Positions 23,289-36,062 are shown, numbered from the stretch's first letter. The stretch: 64,000 nt of DNA from Sphagnum compactum (GCA_965153455.1 OZ234493.1:23364213-23428212); one strand, 5' to 3'. A program made the numbers and translations. The notes: generated from the sequence alone by a model not told the origin.

Positions 23289-25637
23289 CTTGACTTTCTT
23301 GTGCTTCCTGTGATTGTGCAAACAAACCACGAACCCCAGTATCTCCAAGCTCACAGTATCTCTTAGCTCACACCTGAGAAGACAATCGTGCAGTTGATAA
23401 CATCTCTATCTGCCATCTGCCAGTTGATGATCCCAGAATACATGTCCAAGACTGTGTTATCTGTGATTCTGTTCACATCTGTGAAAGTGTGGTTCCCATT
23501 TCCAAAATACAGAAAGTGGTCCACATTTCCAAAGTATGGAAATTTTCATCCAGGCAGGATCAGTAACTGAACTCTTTCATGATCAGTTTTCGAAGACCGG
23601 TAATTCTGCCTGCACAAAAGCATGTAAGGCAGCTGAGAATCTTCATGCAGTACTCCTTTGTTAGAACACCAAAAGATCTTTGATATAATATGAAGGAGCA
23701 GCATTTAAACACAGAGAAGAGGCAGCTCTCCACTTCTGTTGCTAAAATTGGAATTCAGTGATGGCTCTATCAACAAGACACCTGTGTAATTCCTGTGCAG
23801 CTGACTAATTCTAAAGTATGGGCTAACCAGACCACTCTTTACAATGAAACCTACGAACTGCAGATCAGAATTTGAGTTGGTGAATCAGTATACCTAACCA
23901 CACAGCTCAAAGTAGAAGGCTTTGTGCAGGAGCCTTATGCAGGAGGTGAAATGAGGATGGGTACGTAATCATCAGATTGAGCATAGAACTACCAGAATCC
24001 TAACTTGGATTGAGTCTTCCTAAGCTGAAGACTATTTGGAATACTTAGTGACATCAACAAAACAAAATTGTTGCTGATTTGTAGTTAGCTGTCATTAATC
24101 TGTTCACTCACAGCTCTGCTGTTTCTTGTCTCTGATATGTATAGTTACGAAAATCAACACTATCCTTTGCTTATTCAACTGATGTTTTGATTGCCAGAAA
24201 TCATCAGACCCAAGAATATCCATGAGATTGCACAGAGAAATCAGAATAAAATACTGAAGTGTAACTGTTATGTCAGTTCCAGAAAAACCAAAATAATGAC
24301 AACATGACTCAGTGCAGTCTTGAGAGTGCCACCCACAAAGTATCAGATAATCACCTTCATCATGGATGGCAGTGACTAGCTGCCATTACTCTCACTAACT
24401 TGTCAACTCCACCAACCATGGGTGTAGATACATATGCAAATGATCTGCTGAAAACTTTAGGAAGACAGATGTACAAAAACCTGCATCCTGAGTTTCTGTT
24501 GGATCTCCTGAAGCAACAAGACGAGTCAGTTGTGATGTTGGCTAGCACTTAAGAGACATGGCTAGAGTAAACATCATATCCAAGCATTATAAGGGACTCT
24601 GTCTGTCAAGCTACTGCAAGCTACAAGAACATGTGACATCTGCAGATCTTCCTTGTTCTTGTTAATTTTCAAGACCCTAAAGCAACAAGTGAAATGAAGG
24701 TATTTTCAGAAACAAATCTGAGAAGCCTCCATTGAAGACTCCAAACTAAAATTTTGGGTAAATATGAAAGGAAAACTGTGGGAAGAAGATATGAGAATAC
24801 TCAAACTGAACAGAAATAGCTCCAAGTGAACTAGAAAAAAAATGAAGAAGCCTCCAAGGAAGGAGAATTGGCTATGACCTTGCTTTTTGCCAGTAGAAGC
24901 AAGCACTGGGTCATACAGCCACACCCTGAAATTCTATATTCCATTTTACAAATGGAGTTGGAAAGAAGAGCCAAGAAGGAACTACTCTCAGAGGCAGGAA
25001 GCAGGAGGAAACCCCTCCCTGTGCATCTATTTCACCTTATAGACTCCTGTGTCCTTGTTTGAAGTGTACAGTTTTGTTCTAAAATGGATAAATGGACTAC
25101 GGCAGTGGTTTTCTGTCAGGGATAAGCCTCATAGCTCTAAGTCTCTCCACTTCTCCAACCATTCAAAGCAGTAAGCACAACATCGGAGGGCATCTGCAAA
25201 TACATATCACAAATCTAGCACATGCTTTAAACGCATGAGGCCAATCATAAGACAATTGATTTCACATCTACTCCAAGGTGCTCCACAACAAGCAAGACTG
25301 TCAATCTTTGACAACAACTTGGAACACATATTGGCAGCAACAGTAAGTATCTAGCTCCAACTTCTTTTTCTTTTCCTTCTTGGAGCGGATTTGCATCGAA
25401 AGGAACCGAACTCCATGTGGTCACCACCGAGCATTCCTTCATTACCCTCCCTACCATTTGCCAAATTACAAAAGACTCTCCGCCACATCTATATTCCAAA
25501 AAAGATACTGTCAGCAACAGCAAGAAGAGAAAGCGTACCAGAAAGTGGCAGGCCAGTGACAAGGAAAACGCGAATAAAAACCGCCCCGGCGCAAACGGAT
25601 GATCCCATGAGAGCAACAGAAGGAGGAGAGACGCAAA

Positions 25638-25760
25638 CAGCAGCAGCAGCAGCGACATCAACAACAGAAGCAACAGAAGAAGAAGAAGAAGAAGCCGCCA
25701 CGCCTCTCATCATCATCTGTTCCGTTCCATCACGCTACTACTATAATCATCATCATCATC
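25638..25760. repeat. CAG, GAA and CAT trinucleotide runs
   Basis: (CAG)5 lies at about 25638-25652, (GAA)n at about 25675-25694 and (CAT)n at about 25748-25759 on the plus strand. They lie in the putative leader of the RING gene, where the transcript would carry CTG, TTC and ATG runs. Confidence 0.8.
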
Positions 25761-25995
25761 GACGCGCCGGTGATTTCCTTGTTTCACAATTTCGTTGGTT
25801 TGTTGCCAATGCGAGCGAAACATTGAAAACAACCAATCTGAAAAAAAATAACACCAACAACCAAACTCGTTGCAGGTTCACAACAACAGTTCACACCAAC
25901 AACAACAACAACCAAAAACAAAATCGAAATAAGAGCAACAACAAACAAAACAAAACAAACAAACAAACGAACGAACGAAAAGCCGGGCGTGTGAT

Positions 25996-26006
25996 TTAGG
26001 GTTTGG
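25996..26006 (-). promoter_or_regulatory. Telo-box near the RING-gene 5' end
   Basis: The minus strand reads CCAAACCCTAA. It lies about 180-190 bases downstream of the predicted transcription start, a typical place for plant telo-boxes. Confidence 0.45.
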
Positions 26007-26019
26007 CGTGTACCCGATG

Positions 26020-26047
26020 AGGAGGAGGAGCAGCAGCAGCAGCAGCA
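26020..26047. repeat. (GGA)3(GCA)n trinucleotide run
   Basis: Three GGA units are followed by about six CAG units on the plus strand. On the putative RING transcript this is CTG repeated and then TCC repeated in the 5' leader. Confidence 0.85.
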
Positions 26048-26165
26048 ATGATGCAGCGAAAGTAGGAGTACGTTAACTGCGTACCTATGGTCTTGTGTTT
26101 TGGTCTTTTGTTTGCTTGTTTTGAAGGAAGGAAAGAAAGAAGGGTCAGAAATTGGAGGCTGGACC

Positions 26166-26179
26166 GGGGGGGGGGGGGG
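26166..26179. repeat. G14 homopolymer (C14 on the RING-gene strand)
   Basis: Fourteen consecutive G on the plus strand. On the minus strand it is a C tract 36-50 bases downstream of the TATA-like motif at 26215, so it would fall close to the predicted transcript start. Confidence 0.9.
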
Positions 26180-26214
26180 AGAACAGTGTTTTGTTTTTGT
26201 GTGGGAATATAGGC

Positions 26215-26222
26215 TATATATA
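26215..26222 (-). promoter_or_regulatory. TATA-like element, minus strand
   Basis: The minus strand reads GGTATATATAGCC. With standard spacing, transcription would begin near 26185-26190. The only downstream minus-strand gene is the RING protein, about 2.9 kb away, which requires a leader intron. Confidence 0.45.
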
Positions 26223-26385
26223 CCTACAAATCTATATAATCCATTAATCCTGGAATCACGGCAAGAAATGATATGCCATTAATAAATTTTATTTTTTTAA
26301 ACTGCCTATTTATTGTGTAAATGGCTCTACACTTTATGGCAGGTGCCAGCAAAAGCATGAGAGATAACCAAACTGTGTGACTCAT

Positions 26386-26625
26386 GCTGCATTCACACTT
26401 GATGTTAAGTCCAAAGTTAAATGAAAAATTTAGGTGACTAAATTTTAGGTGACATCTAATAATATTAAATGGGCAAAAAGTTTAATGTTAAGTGAATGTT
26501 AGCTTAACATAAAAAATTTCATAACATAAATTTTTTTTCATGATAACTAGGTTTAAGTTTTAAATGGCTAGCATGGTGTTAGGGGACTCAAAACTAGAGT
26601 CCCTAACACCAAGTGTGAACACACC
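26386..26625. mobile_element. MITE-like element, family 1, copy 1
   Basis: About 240 bp with terminal inverted repeats: the left end reads GCATTCACACTTGATGTTA and the right end, reverse-complemented, reads GTGTTCACACTTGGTGTTA. There is a subterminal hairpin at about 26573-26609 (GGGGACTC, a short loop, GAGTCCC). No coding capacity. A diverged second copy lies at 36063-36222. No clear target-site duplication was found, so the superfamily is undecided. Confidence 0.75.
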
Positions 26626-26993
26626 TTCAGTTTACTTACGTAGCCTGTGATTTGAATGTCAAATGAATTTGATTAAAAATAAAAATTAACCTTTTACCCT
26701 AAATAAAATAAAATAAAATAAATAATGATTTTTATTACTATTAAAAAAAGTAGTCTAGAGTCTAGAGAGTACACAACTAGGTGTTGAACTAGGAATGAGT
26801 TTCTCCTTCTTCTTCTTTTTTTTTTGTGTGTGTTTTTATTGTTCAAACCACAATCATAGGTAGATGGGTTGTTGACTTCTCATGTGACTTCAATCTCACC
26901 ATTTTGTATCCAGGCTTTTTAGGTAACTGATATAAACCTGCCAAAACTTTATTGCAATAGAAAATGCTATGAGACGTACCATGATAAAAGCCT

Positions 26994-27247
26994 AAGGTCA
27001 GTTTCCACATTGACAAAAATGAATAATTATTTTTTTTCAAAAAATGAATTCGAAATTTTTAATTTTTAATTATATATAAATATATAGATATATATATTTC
27101 GAGTATCTACTTATAATATTGTGATATGAGTTAGTGAAATTTATTCACATTGTAGCCTATGATAATTATGATGATTTTCAACATGTCAGTTTTTCACAAA
27201 ACTTCATTTCACTATTTTGAGGATTATTTAATGACGAAACTGACCTT
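26994..27247. mobile_element. MITE-like element, family 2, copy 1
   Basis: 254 bp, starting AAGGTCAGTTTC and ending GAAACTGACCTT, which are perfect 12-bp terminal inverted repeats. The interior is AT-rich with blocks shared with copy 2 at 34922-35160, for example GTAGCCTATGATAATTATGA and TTTGAGGATTATTTAA. Non-coding. The target-site duplication is unclear. Confidence 0.82.
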
Positions 27248-30200
27248 TTGAGGATAAAGGTAGTAGAAAATAAAAAGAGGGAAAATAAAAGGACACAAGT
27301 CGTATGAAAATTCTGCCCATTTTCAGAGGATTTAATTTCCACAGCAATTTTTTTTTTTCTGACAATTGGATTCTCTAAGGGTTGGTTATACGAGTAGTCA
27401 GTCCTCTTTGATCAATGGCTCCAGGACTGGGGTATTCGCGCAAAACGAGGGGGGCGGGGGGCTTGGCACAAGGCAGCTGGGCTTGGGGCCTGAAATTTTG
27501 GGAACCCCACTTTTCCCATGGCTTTTGGAATTAATAAGAGCAAGTCGCTGAACAAAATATTGGCCTTATTCTGCCTCGTAAAGCGTGTAATTGGAGGACA
27601 CTTTTCCTTTCCCACAGTCTTTAAGGGTGTTTCAAAAAAATGGAATACGCGCCCTTTTTCTTCTTTGTGATATCCCTACCTATTCATGGTACTTATTCTG
27701 TTTCATATTAATTAGTTGGGGGGTGCCTCACAAGTCCAACTTTTTTAAAGTGAGGTGCTATTGGGAAAGCCCCTGGGGAACACATTGGGAATCTGATAAG
27801 AACCCATTGGGAACATGGAGTGCCTTCCCCTTTGGCCCACCTATATAGGTGAGAAGGGGGAGGACTTTGGGCAAAACATATGGGATTGAAGCCAGGTGCT
27901 ATTAGGAATACCCTTGGGGAACACATTGGGAACCCATTGGGAACTTCAAAGGGAACATGTCGAGAACAAAGGAAAAATGAAAAACAATCCTCCCCCGACC
28001 TCACCTAAAACTTAAAAGAAACAAAATCAAGGCACTTTGAGTGCACGCTGAGCCTTCCCCCATTGATTGCATGAAATTTTTCTATTTCCAAAACCGTTCG
28101 TCACCATTTTTGGCCTGGGCTCATACCCCCAATTATAAACTGAGTGTATTTTTATCATGTTTAACGGACTTGTTGTTTCATGTTTTGCCACGTGACATTT
28201 AAACCTCAATAATAAATCCCCATTTTTAAAGTGAGTCCTGTGATAGAGAAGAAAAACAGTTTTGGAGATGCAACTTATATGCTACAATAATTTATTTGAC
28301 CACTTTTTTGGGCTTTCTGGAAATTTGGAATAGAGAGGTAATTTGGGATCATAGCAAGGATTTTGTTAATGATTTACGAAGGTTGCCACAATGGCTTTTT
28401 CTTTGCCTGGTCACTAGGGTGGGTGCCCACTCTATTATTTTTCTTGTGGCTTTTATTGGCTACTAGATAGTCACAAAAGGAAGGTTAGTTCTGGCTACCA
28501 GAGTGTTTAGGCCTCCTTTTTGTTGTTGGCCACTTAAAACTTTGCAACGTGGGAAATTTTGGCTATTTTGAAAATTTTAGAGGGGTGCTATTTGATTACT
28601 TTGGAATTCTAAGGGGTGTTAAATTCTAATTGGCTACTAGGCATGCTTCAGCAACTTGCACCTTGGCATTGTGTAATTTTATGCTGAAAACAATCTGCAA
28701 ACTCTAAAGTCTAAGTTGTAGAGTTGAAACTTGAGAGGATCGATAAAAATTCCAAAAAACACACCACATACATGGTACAAACCCCATATACACACAACTA
28801 ACCTTCAAAGACCACACTACCCATAAGCAAATGGCCTCCTCACAAACATACCCACATTAGACAAACAAATCAAACATGTCAATCCATGCCCACCCATCCA
28901 AAAGTTTACCACGTTTTAGCATTTTTCATTCAAAAAAGTGATTTATATAACAAGTATGATAGGTATGTAATAAGTTGAAATCTTGATGACATCTTGCAAA
29001 AATCTTAAACATGAGAAAAAAAGCTTTAGAATGCGCATGACAACATTTTTGTTCAAAGCTCATTTTGAATTAAAGTTAAGTTCGATCCAATGGTTACATG
29101 AAGAGGATTGAATAAAATCAATATGCATAAAATATATAATGTACATGTAACTTTTTCAATGGTCATAAGGTCTCATGTTTATGGTTCATAATCCACTACC
29201 AAATGAAAGAAAAATGAAAAGATAATACAATCCCACCTATAAAATCTCCTTGTTTTTCTTAAGGTAATGGTTTTCCCCCGCAGAAAGATATTATTATGCA
29301 ATTAATGCTCAAAAAAAGTCAAAAAAACATGTTTTGAATGGATTTTCAAGAAATTTTTTAAAACTTTTGAATGATCTTAGATTTAGTTGATGTATATCAA
29401 TATCATTCATCAAACAAATTCATTACAAAACTCAACCCATAACCTTAGTTTTGAAAAATATTTGTAATTTTTCATATTTTATGATGTATTTATTTGAACA
29501 CAAATGTATTTCATATGTTTAAGTTTGTAAATATGTTCTTTTAAAATAAACTAGTTTAAGTCTAAAGCTAACCAAATATATTTGAAATGAATAAAAATAA
29601 TCCAAGATGTGATGTTCACATGTACCAAAAAAACCAAATGTAATTTTGTTTTGTGTTTATGATTATAATTTTTGGGAAGTGTAATGTGTTTTCACCCCAA
29701 TGTCATAGATAGCTAAGGCAACAAAAACCTAAAGATTCAAAGATGCATAAACCTTATTGCCCCACCCCGAACAACTCCAAGATAATGCAAATTTATTACC
29801 AAATTCCATGTTTAATGTCAAGTTGCAAACCTTGCAACAAAATAACATGAACCATGATGAATGAACAACACATAAAACTAGGATCAAAACTTAATTCCTA
29901 GGCCTCAACTACTTTACAAGCTTTTTTTTTTTTCCAAACTATAATGGCTTCGTCATATGGGAAGTTTTCCAAAATAAAGAAGGTTTGTGAAAACATATTA
30001 ACACACAAATCTAAATGTGTGTTCCATCAATTATGCACTTTATTTTTTATTAAAACAAATGTGTTAAAACATTGTTCATCATTTAGAAACCCAATAACCT
30101 AGACCATACAAATTTCAACAAATTTAAACCATTCAAACATTTTCTAGGTTAGAATTTCACCAGCTTCAAGTTGTAACCATGGTCACCAGAGGGGGTTTAC

Positions 30201-30449
30201 AATCCTTCTTACCCAATTGTTATGATCTCTACAACATTATTGTTCATGGTTTGAATGAATATATGCACCTACTTGTCCAAGGCCATGCCCTCCAACATAA
30301 CATCACACCATATTTCTATGGACCCAAAAGTATTGGGCAAAGCAAGATGTTTTTTTAAAGTGGGTAGGTGATGCCTGAAATTTGACTCAACATCATGTTT
30401 CACCTAGTAGTGTGGGTGCACAATTCCCATGGTCATCATGAGTTCACAA
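27248..30449. other. AT-rich spacer with no gene seen
   Basis: Only short frames without family resemblance. 27.4-28.0 kb is less AT-rich and carries a local duplication (separate entry). From 28.7 kb the sequence is strongly AT-rich with many A/T homopolymers. Confidence 0.55.
27752..27945 (+). repeat. Local duplication, 140-bp spacing
   Basis: A block beginning AGGTGCTATTgGGAA and continuing GGGGAACACATTGGGAA occurs at about 27753 and about 27893. The phrase CCCATTGGGAAC is further reiterated inside. It appears to be a diverged tandem duplication. Confidence 0.65.
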
Positions 30450-31650
30450 TCAAGGAATTAAATGTAGCAATTCATGATAAAGTTGAGATCCTACCTTAGA
30501 ACATTCTACCTTGATAGTTTCCAAATTTTGTTCCCACAACATAGGAAATATTTGATTCCATTTTCCTTGTATGTAGATCATCAACATGTAGCCATGCCAA
30601 CTCAATACCCACATGAAATGCACACCACATAAAATCATTGCTGCCCATAATAATGGTGGACTTTCATTGAAGTTGATCAACTTGTTGAAGACGACAGAAA
30701 CGTCATCTTTGAATGCAATATCAACTGCACTGTAATAGTGCCATATATAAACTTGCACCAATTTCACAACTTTAATAAAATCCACAACATAAATGTCTTG
30801 AGCTTGAACTATCTTATAAACCCATGGAACAACTCAAACAAGGGCAAGAAACAATGGAAGCCAAGCAAAATCCAAACATCAAGCAATGCAGTGACATTGG
30901 CATTGGCAACATCACATGCATCTTGATTTGCCCACATTTGCATATTGAGGAGTTTGTATGTTACCAACACACTCTTCGCAAGAGATAACATTGACAATCA
31001 TCATGTTTTCACATTTTGAAGGATTTTCAAACCCTTCACATCCAACAAAGAAGCCAACCTTTCAAGCTTGAAAGCTTTCTTACCATTTTTTAAAAAAAAA
31101 CTAATATACCCTACAAGGAGTTTATCAAATTTTCCACCAATGATTGGGTGGAAAAAAATTTCATAGCGAAGTTTGTTATATGTGTAATATAATGGACAAG
31201 GACATGTTTGATTTGAGTGGTGATGCCATTGCGCACATTAGTAAACACAAAACTTGTTAGTCCAAATGACACCAACTTCCTACCCATAACCTCTTCATTC
31301 ATACCCTTGAAACTCAACATAACATGTAATAACACTTGGGTGAGATTTGTTGTAATTGTATTTATTGTCACCTTTTCAAGGGTGAGCATAATGGGCATTC
31401 GCTTCCATTTTCAAGCACATATGCATTGATCTTGATCTAATTAATGTTGTCAATTGCAAAAACCTCATCAATAGAGATGGAGATGTATTTGGCAACACTT
31501 AAAACCTCCCTCATGTTGCACTCCACAATTTCACACAAAATCATACCATGTCCCACCTTGAAAAATCAATAGAAAACATTTGTTTTTGAATTTCAAAAAC
31601 ATGACCAAGTCCTTCAAGCTTTCATATTCTATCATGGACCGACCTTGACT
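30450..31650 (-). pseudogene. Decayed hAT-related (ZNF862/DUF4371-like) transposase-derived gene
   Basis: Reading the minus strand in order, broken frames match the layout of plant proteins annotated as zinc finger 862-like, a domesticated or hAT-like transposase family. SMIEYESLKDLVMFL (about 31.64 kb) is followed by AKYISISIDEVFAID, PIMLTLEK, GRKLVSFG and VRNGITTQ. Next come HYITHITNFAMK, GLKILQNVKT, LSMLSLAKSVLVTYKLL and then LLGFHCFLPLFELFHGFI. It is broken by a TAG at 31439-31437, a frameshift near 31.40 kb, two adjacent TGA codons at 31003-30998 and further shifts near 30.8 kb. The glycine/aspartate block usually after VSFG is lost. No function is expected. Identification is from memory of the family pattern. 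Confidence 0.75.
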
Positions 31651-33089
31651 CAAAACGTGAAAGCATGCAAAATGCAAATTGGACCTGGGGGGTGGGACAC
31701 TCTAGTTAAAAAAAATAAAAAATGCATTAGTAAAAATATAGGGTGCAATATATTGGTTGTTGGATAAAATTTAGAAGTTAATTAGTTTTTAAATAGGGTA
31801 CATTTTATTCAAATAATCAATTTAATTATAATATAATGTATGTAATAATTTGAAATAATGGATTATAATTAATATGGGGTGGATTTAATATGTATATATT
31901 AAAAAATAGATAATAATAAGGTGATAAAAAATAGGTTGGACAATTATCTAATACCCCCCCTAAAAATGATCATTTGACACACATAAATCCCAAACTTTAC
32001 ACTAACTATCCCCTTTGGGAAATTGGATTTTCTTAAATTTTCCCTCTCCTTCATTACTAACACATACATGCTAGAAGACATTCACTAATTGAGATTGAAA
32101 GGTAAACAACTTCTCATTTTTTTGGTGGATGTTAATACTTTCAAAATAAATTATGCCTGAAGGCTAACTAAGGCTATCCACCAAAAATGAGCCATAATGC
32201 TTGTACAACCCATCAAATTTAGGTGACAAAATTTGTCACACCTTTGTATTTGCTACACACTTTGTAATTGACTTGTGAAATCATACCATTTAAGCGTATC
32301 ATAGATTCTACTTAGGGGAGCTTTGTAGCCTAAATGTCTTGGAAGTTTTTCATACTCCTTTTTGTTTACAAATTTCTCTTGCTAGGAAGGTTTAGATGAA
32401 AAAGAAGAGGTGTGGCTTTAACAACTTTTACAACAATAAAGTTGTGGCTAAATGTTGCAACAAGAAAAGGAACATATGAACCAAAAAATATCTTCCATTT
32501 AAAATTGGAAGGTGGGACAAGTAATGCCATGATGGTAGAAATAGACAAGGAAAAACCTTAGAGGATAGACACAAGAAGAACACAAAAGAAAGCTTTTGAA
32601 ACTTAAGCTTCAATGCATAAGGCCCAAGCCCTAAAGAAAAACATAAATGTAAAGACTAATGTGATTCTAAAATTAAACCTTCAACATGAGTGTTGAAATT
32701 CAAACTATAAAATTAAGGTGCAAAGTTTGAGAATTTAAATACTTCTAATAAATAAATGTCTCATGACTCATAGGCTGGGAAGATTGCTTGTGCATGAAAA
32801 TAAAACTTGAGCTTGGAGCTTTGAACTTGTAGCTTAAAGCTTAATGTGATTTTAATCCACCTACATGGATGAATGTGTCCATAGATGAATGATTACATAT
32901 GGATGAATTTTCCTACGTGTTGAATTAAGTAAATAAATCATTGGATGAAATTCATCCATGATTGTAAAATAAATAAATAAATAAATAATCATTTATATCC
33001 GTCTTCATTTGTTGTCCAATTATAAAAATTTCAAACTTAAATGTCATTTAATAATGATGGATAATATAACAAATTTTGTTTAAAAAATC

Positions 33090-33470
33090 ATTTTCGTCAA
33101 CAATGTTAAACAAATTAAAAAATATTGTCATGGCATGAATGTTACCCCCCCCCCCCCCCCCCAATTGTTGTTGACAACATTACATATGGGTGCCTCGAAA
33201 ATTAGGGCACCTTGAAAATAAATAATTATTAAAAACAACCCCATTGTTGTCTATGATAGTAGGTTGTTTGAAGAAAGCTCATTAAAGTGCTTGAAATTGA
33301 ATTTTAATTTATTAAAAAAACCCATTGTTATCAATGATAATATGTAGTTTAAAAATATTTAAAGCATTCAAAACCCATCATTGTCAACAACATTAGTTAG
33401 ATTATGTGAAAGTTGTGTCACCTTTGAAAAGAATGAAAACAATCCCCCGTTGTGATCCACAATGTTTATA
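33090..33470. repeat. Degenerate 60-80 bp repeats with palindromic cores
   Basis: The phrase CCCATTGTTGTCAACAAT, or a variant of it, recurs near 33159, 33239, 33321, 33384 and 33445. Each contains an imperfect palindrome ATTGTTgTCAACAAT. Copies are heavily diverged. Confidence 0.5.
33145..33162. repeat. C18 homopolymer
   Basis: Eighteen consecutive C directly in front of one of the palindromic repeat cores. Confidence 0.9.
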
Positions 33471-34921
33471 AATAAGTTTGAGGGGGAGTTGTGGGCACCT
33501 TTGGAGAGGATTAGTTTGCCCCAAAAAATGAAAAAAGAAATTATTTTGATTTTTTTTTAAAAAACAACAACCATGGGGTGGATGTTAACATGATAATACG
33601 GTTATAGTTTTAAAATTGAAAATAATGGCATTTGAAACCATAGCCATCAAATACATTTATAATGGAATTTACATTACATTAGTTAAAATATCATATAAAA
33701 TTAAATTATGTTTCATGAAGCTTTAATTAATTAAAATTAGGGAAAAAAAGTTTCATTGATAAGAATTTAATGTTAAAATAAAACACGCATCCATAATGAG
33801 GATGAATGCTTACATTCATCCTTATGTTTATTTTTAAGTTTACATGTATGACATTCATTTTGTGATTAAATTCTTGGATTTTACTTGTATGTGTATAAGG
33901 GAAAAGACATTTTATCATCTCAAGTTCCAACTTAGGCTCTAGGCTCATGCAATAGCTTGCCTCCATACGTTGGTTCCATTGTAATTGCAACATAGGAATC
34001 AAGGCTCAAACAATGAACTTTATTGTGAGTTGCCATGTGAAAATGAAAATTACAATGCAATTCCGTTGGATTTCTTGCATACATTGTGACACCAACTAGC
34101 TATGTAAGAACCACCACTATTTTGACCTTATGAATCTTTGAGGGCTTGAAACTTGAAGTGCACAAATCCAACACACATTAATTAAACCTTCATAAAACAA
34201 CTTTCCTTTTTGTCCTTCATAATCTTTTAAAAACTTGAAACGCATCCATCTTAAGCACACACATAAACTCAATACCCCAAACCTCCATCATTGAAGAAAT
34301 TGTTGGAAATGCAAAAGTTACATGAATTACCAAAGAATTGAAGAGGAGACTAGCGACGAAGAGGAACATAAAGAGGGAACTAGAGTGGCAAGGAGGACAA
34401 ATAAAAGGAGCATGGTGATAACAAATTGTCCAAAGTGAGAGGGGAAGAGTTGGCTTCCCTAATATTTATATTTTTAGTTTTGAAGATTATCTCATTTCAG
34501 ATTACTTCATTTCCTTTATTCATTACAATTTGTATAGCTTAACTTGGGATTAATAATGCATTAAATCAACATGTGTGTAGGAGAGAAAAGAGATTCATAA
34601 CAATAGAGTATATCTTTGAAATAATAGGAATATATAGATCATTCACCTTCCTTTACCTACTTGTAGAGTTTTAAGTCCAAAGCATTTAGATTTCTAAGCT
34701 AGTTTTAAGTTATTGAATATATTATACATAGTTGTGTTTAGTATCACATATCTCTGTCCCTAAGGTGCACCTTATTTCTAAGGTTAAGGTGTTATAGACC
34801 CAAATGAATGTGTAATCCTTGTCTAAGGCCATGCCACAATAAATTGGGATAGCAACCCAATACTAGACATGTCCATGTTTTGGATGGACTTTGGAGGCCT
34901 GATGGGCACCATAAGACAACT

Positions 34922-35160
34922 AGGGTCAGTTTCCACATTGACACAATGAATAATTATTTTTTTCAAAAATTTCATTCGTTTTTAAAATTCGAAATAATCT
35001 AATTTTCCATGATCTATTATGATATTGTCACATGAGTAATGAAATTATTCAGAATGTAGCCTATGATAATTATGATGATTTTCAGCATATCAAGTTTATG
35101 ATTTTTCACAAAAATTCATTTCACTATTTTGAGGATTATTTAACGACGAAACCGACCTTA
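34922..35160. mobile_element. MITE-like element, family 2, copy 2
   Basis: Same structure as 26994-27247: it starts GGGTCAGTTTCCACATTGAC and ends GACGAAACCGACCTTA, so the inverted ends now differ by one transition. The interior blocks are conserved in order, while the AT-rich middle is divergent. Confidence 0.8.
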
Positions 35161-36062
35161 GGGTAAGGTTACAGGTAACCACAAGCTTTGAGTAATTATC
35201 TAAGCTTTGGGAATCCTTTTGTTGGGTTGGGAAATTTTACTTTCCACGAAAAGGGATTTTATGGGCTGGAGGCTTCTTTAGAACCTTTACTCAAGCACTC
35301 TTTGTCAACCAAATTTTGCCCATATAAAAAGCCCAACCATGAGCTCTACCTTTGTGGTTAGGGGCATGGCTGCATCTGACAAACTATTGACTTAGACAAA
35401 GGGTCCAATTTTTTGTGCTGTGTGTTGAAGATCCCTTAGGGTCTAATCTTTGGTTTTTTCCATGTCTCAACCATCCATGGATTTTTCCTTGAACCATGCT
35501 TTTGTGGGCAACCCTTTGAATGTTCCTTGATTAGAAAACCTTTTGGGGTTTCCATGGAGCCTTCAAATTTTGGGCGTTAGAGTTATCCATTAAGAGTCCC
35601 AAACTGGGGGTACTAGTACCCAGTTTTGCCAAAATTGAGGATGACACTAAAAGTCAGGATGAAAACAGGAGAAAAAGAGGGGACCAAACTGTTCTTTTCA
35701 CCTAAATTGGTCTTCACAGGAGTTTCACCATACCTGCACCATCACTTCTGTTCTTTGATGTATTTTGTGTTGTGAATTTTTTGCCATTTAGCAAAAGATA
35801 TTTAGGAAAAAGCATAACATGTCACAAATTCTCTGTTTTTTGGGGGAATTTTTTGGTCAAAACACCAATTTTTATTTTTATTTTTTAAATTCCAAAATTT
35901 GCCAGGGTGCTTAAGATTTTTCTACTTTCATATTTTCAATATTGCCAAATTTGATTAAATATTCTTACGGATGATTGCCACTTGAGCAACATCACAAAAT
36001 TGAAAAAACAAAACACAACTCCTGCTCATAATCTTTCATTCAATCAAGTCTTATCAGAATAC
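35161..36062. other. Spacer without a recognised gene
   Basis: Moderate GC for the first 500 bases, then AT-rich. Short frames only; no repeat of note. Confidence 0.5.

Larger units (their letters stand above)
23289..26190 (-). other. Probable 5' leader and leader intron of the RING gene
   Basis: There is no convincing protein-coding frame. On the minus strand a good 3' splice site (TTTGCACAATCACAG) ends at 23308, just before the RING start codon, implying an upstream untranslated exon. The best candidate for it is 25.3-26.2 kb, which is rich in trinucleotide repeats and carries a telo-box and a TATA-like motif. The donor could not be chosen. The long plus-strand frame at 25391-25999 is low-complexity (Asn, Gln and Glu runs) and is judged a by-product of these repeats. 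Confidence 0.45.
31651..34921. other. AT-rich spacer with degenerate repeats
   Basis: No gene recognised; the longest frames (up to about 90 codons) show no family pattern. It includes A/T runs, an (AAAT)n run near 32967-32986, a C18 tract, and a block of short palindrome-bearing repeats at 33.09-33.47 kb listed separately. Confidence 0.55.

Noticed and set aside
25391-25999. 202-codon plus-strand frame with Asn, Gln and Glu runs
   Set aside because: It is made of trinucleotide repeats in the probable leader of the minus-strand RING gene, with no domain and no exon partners.
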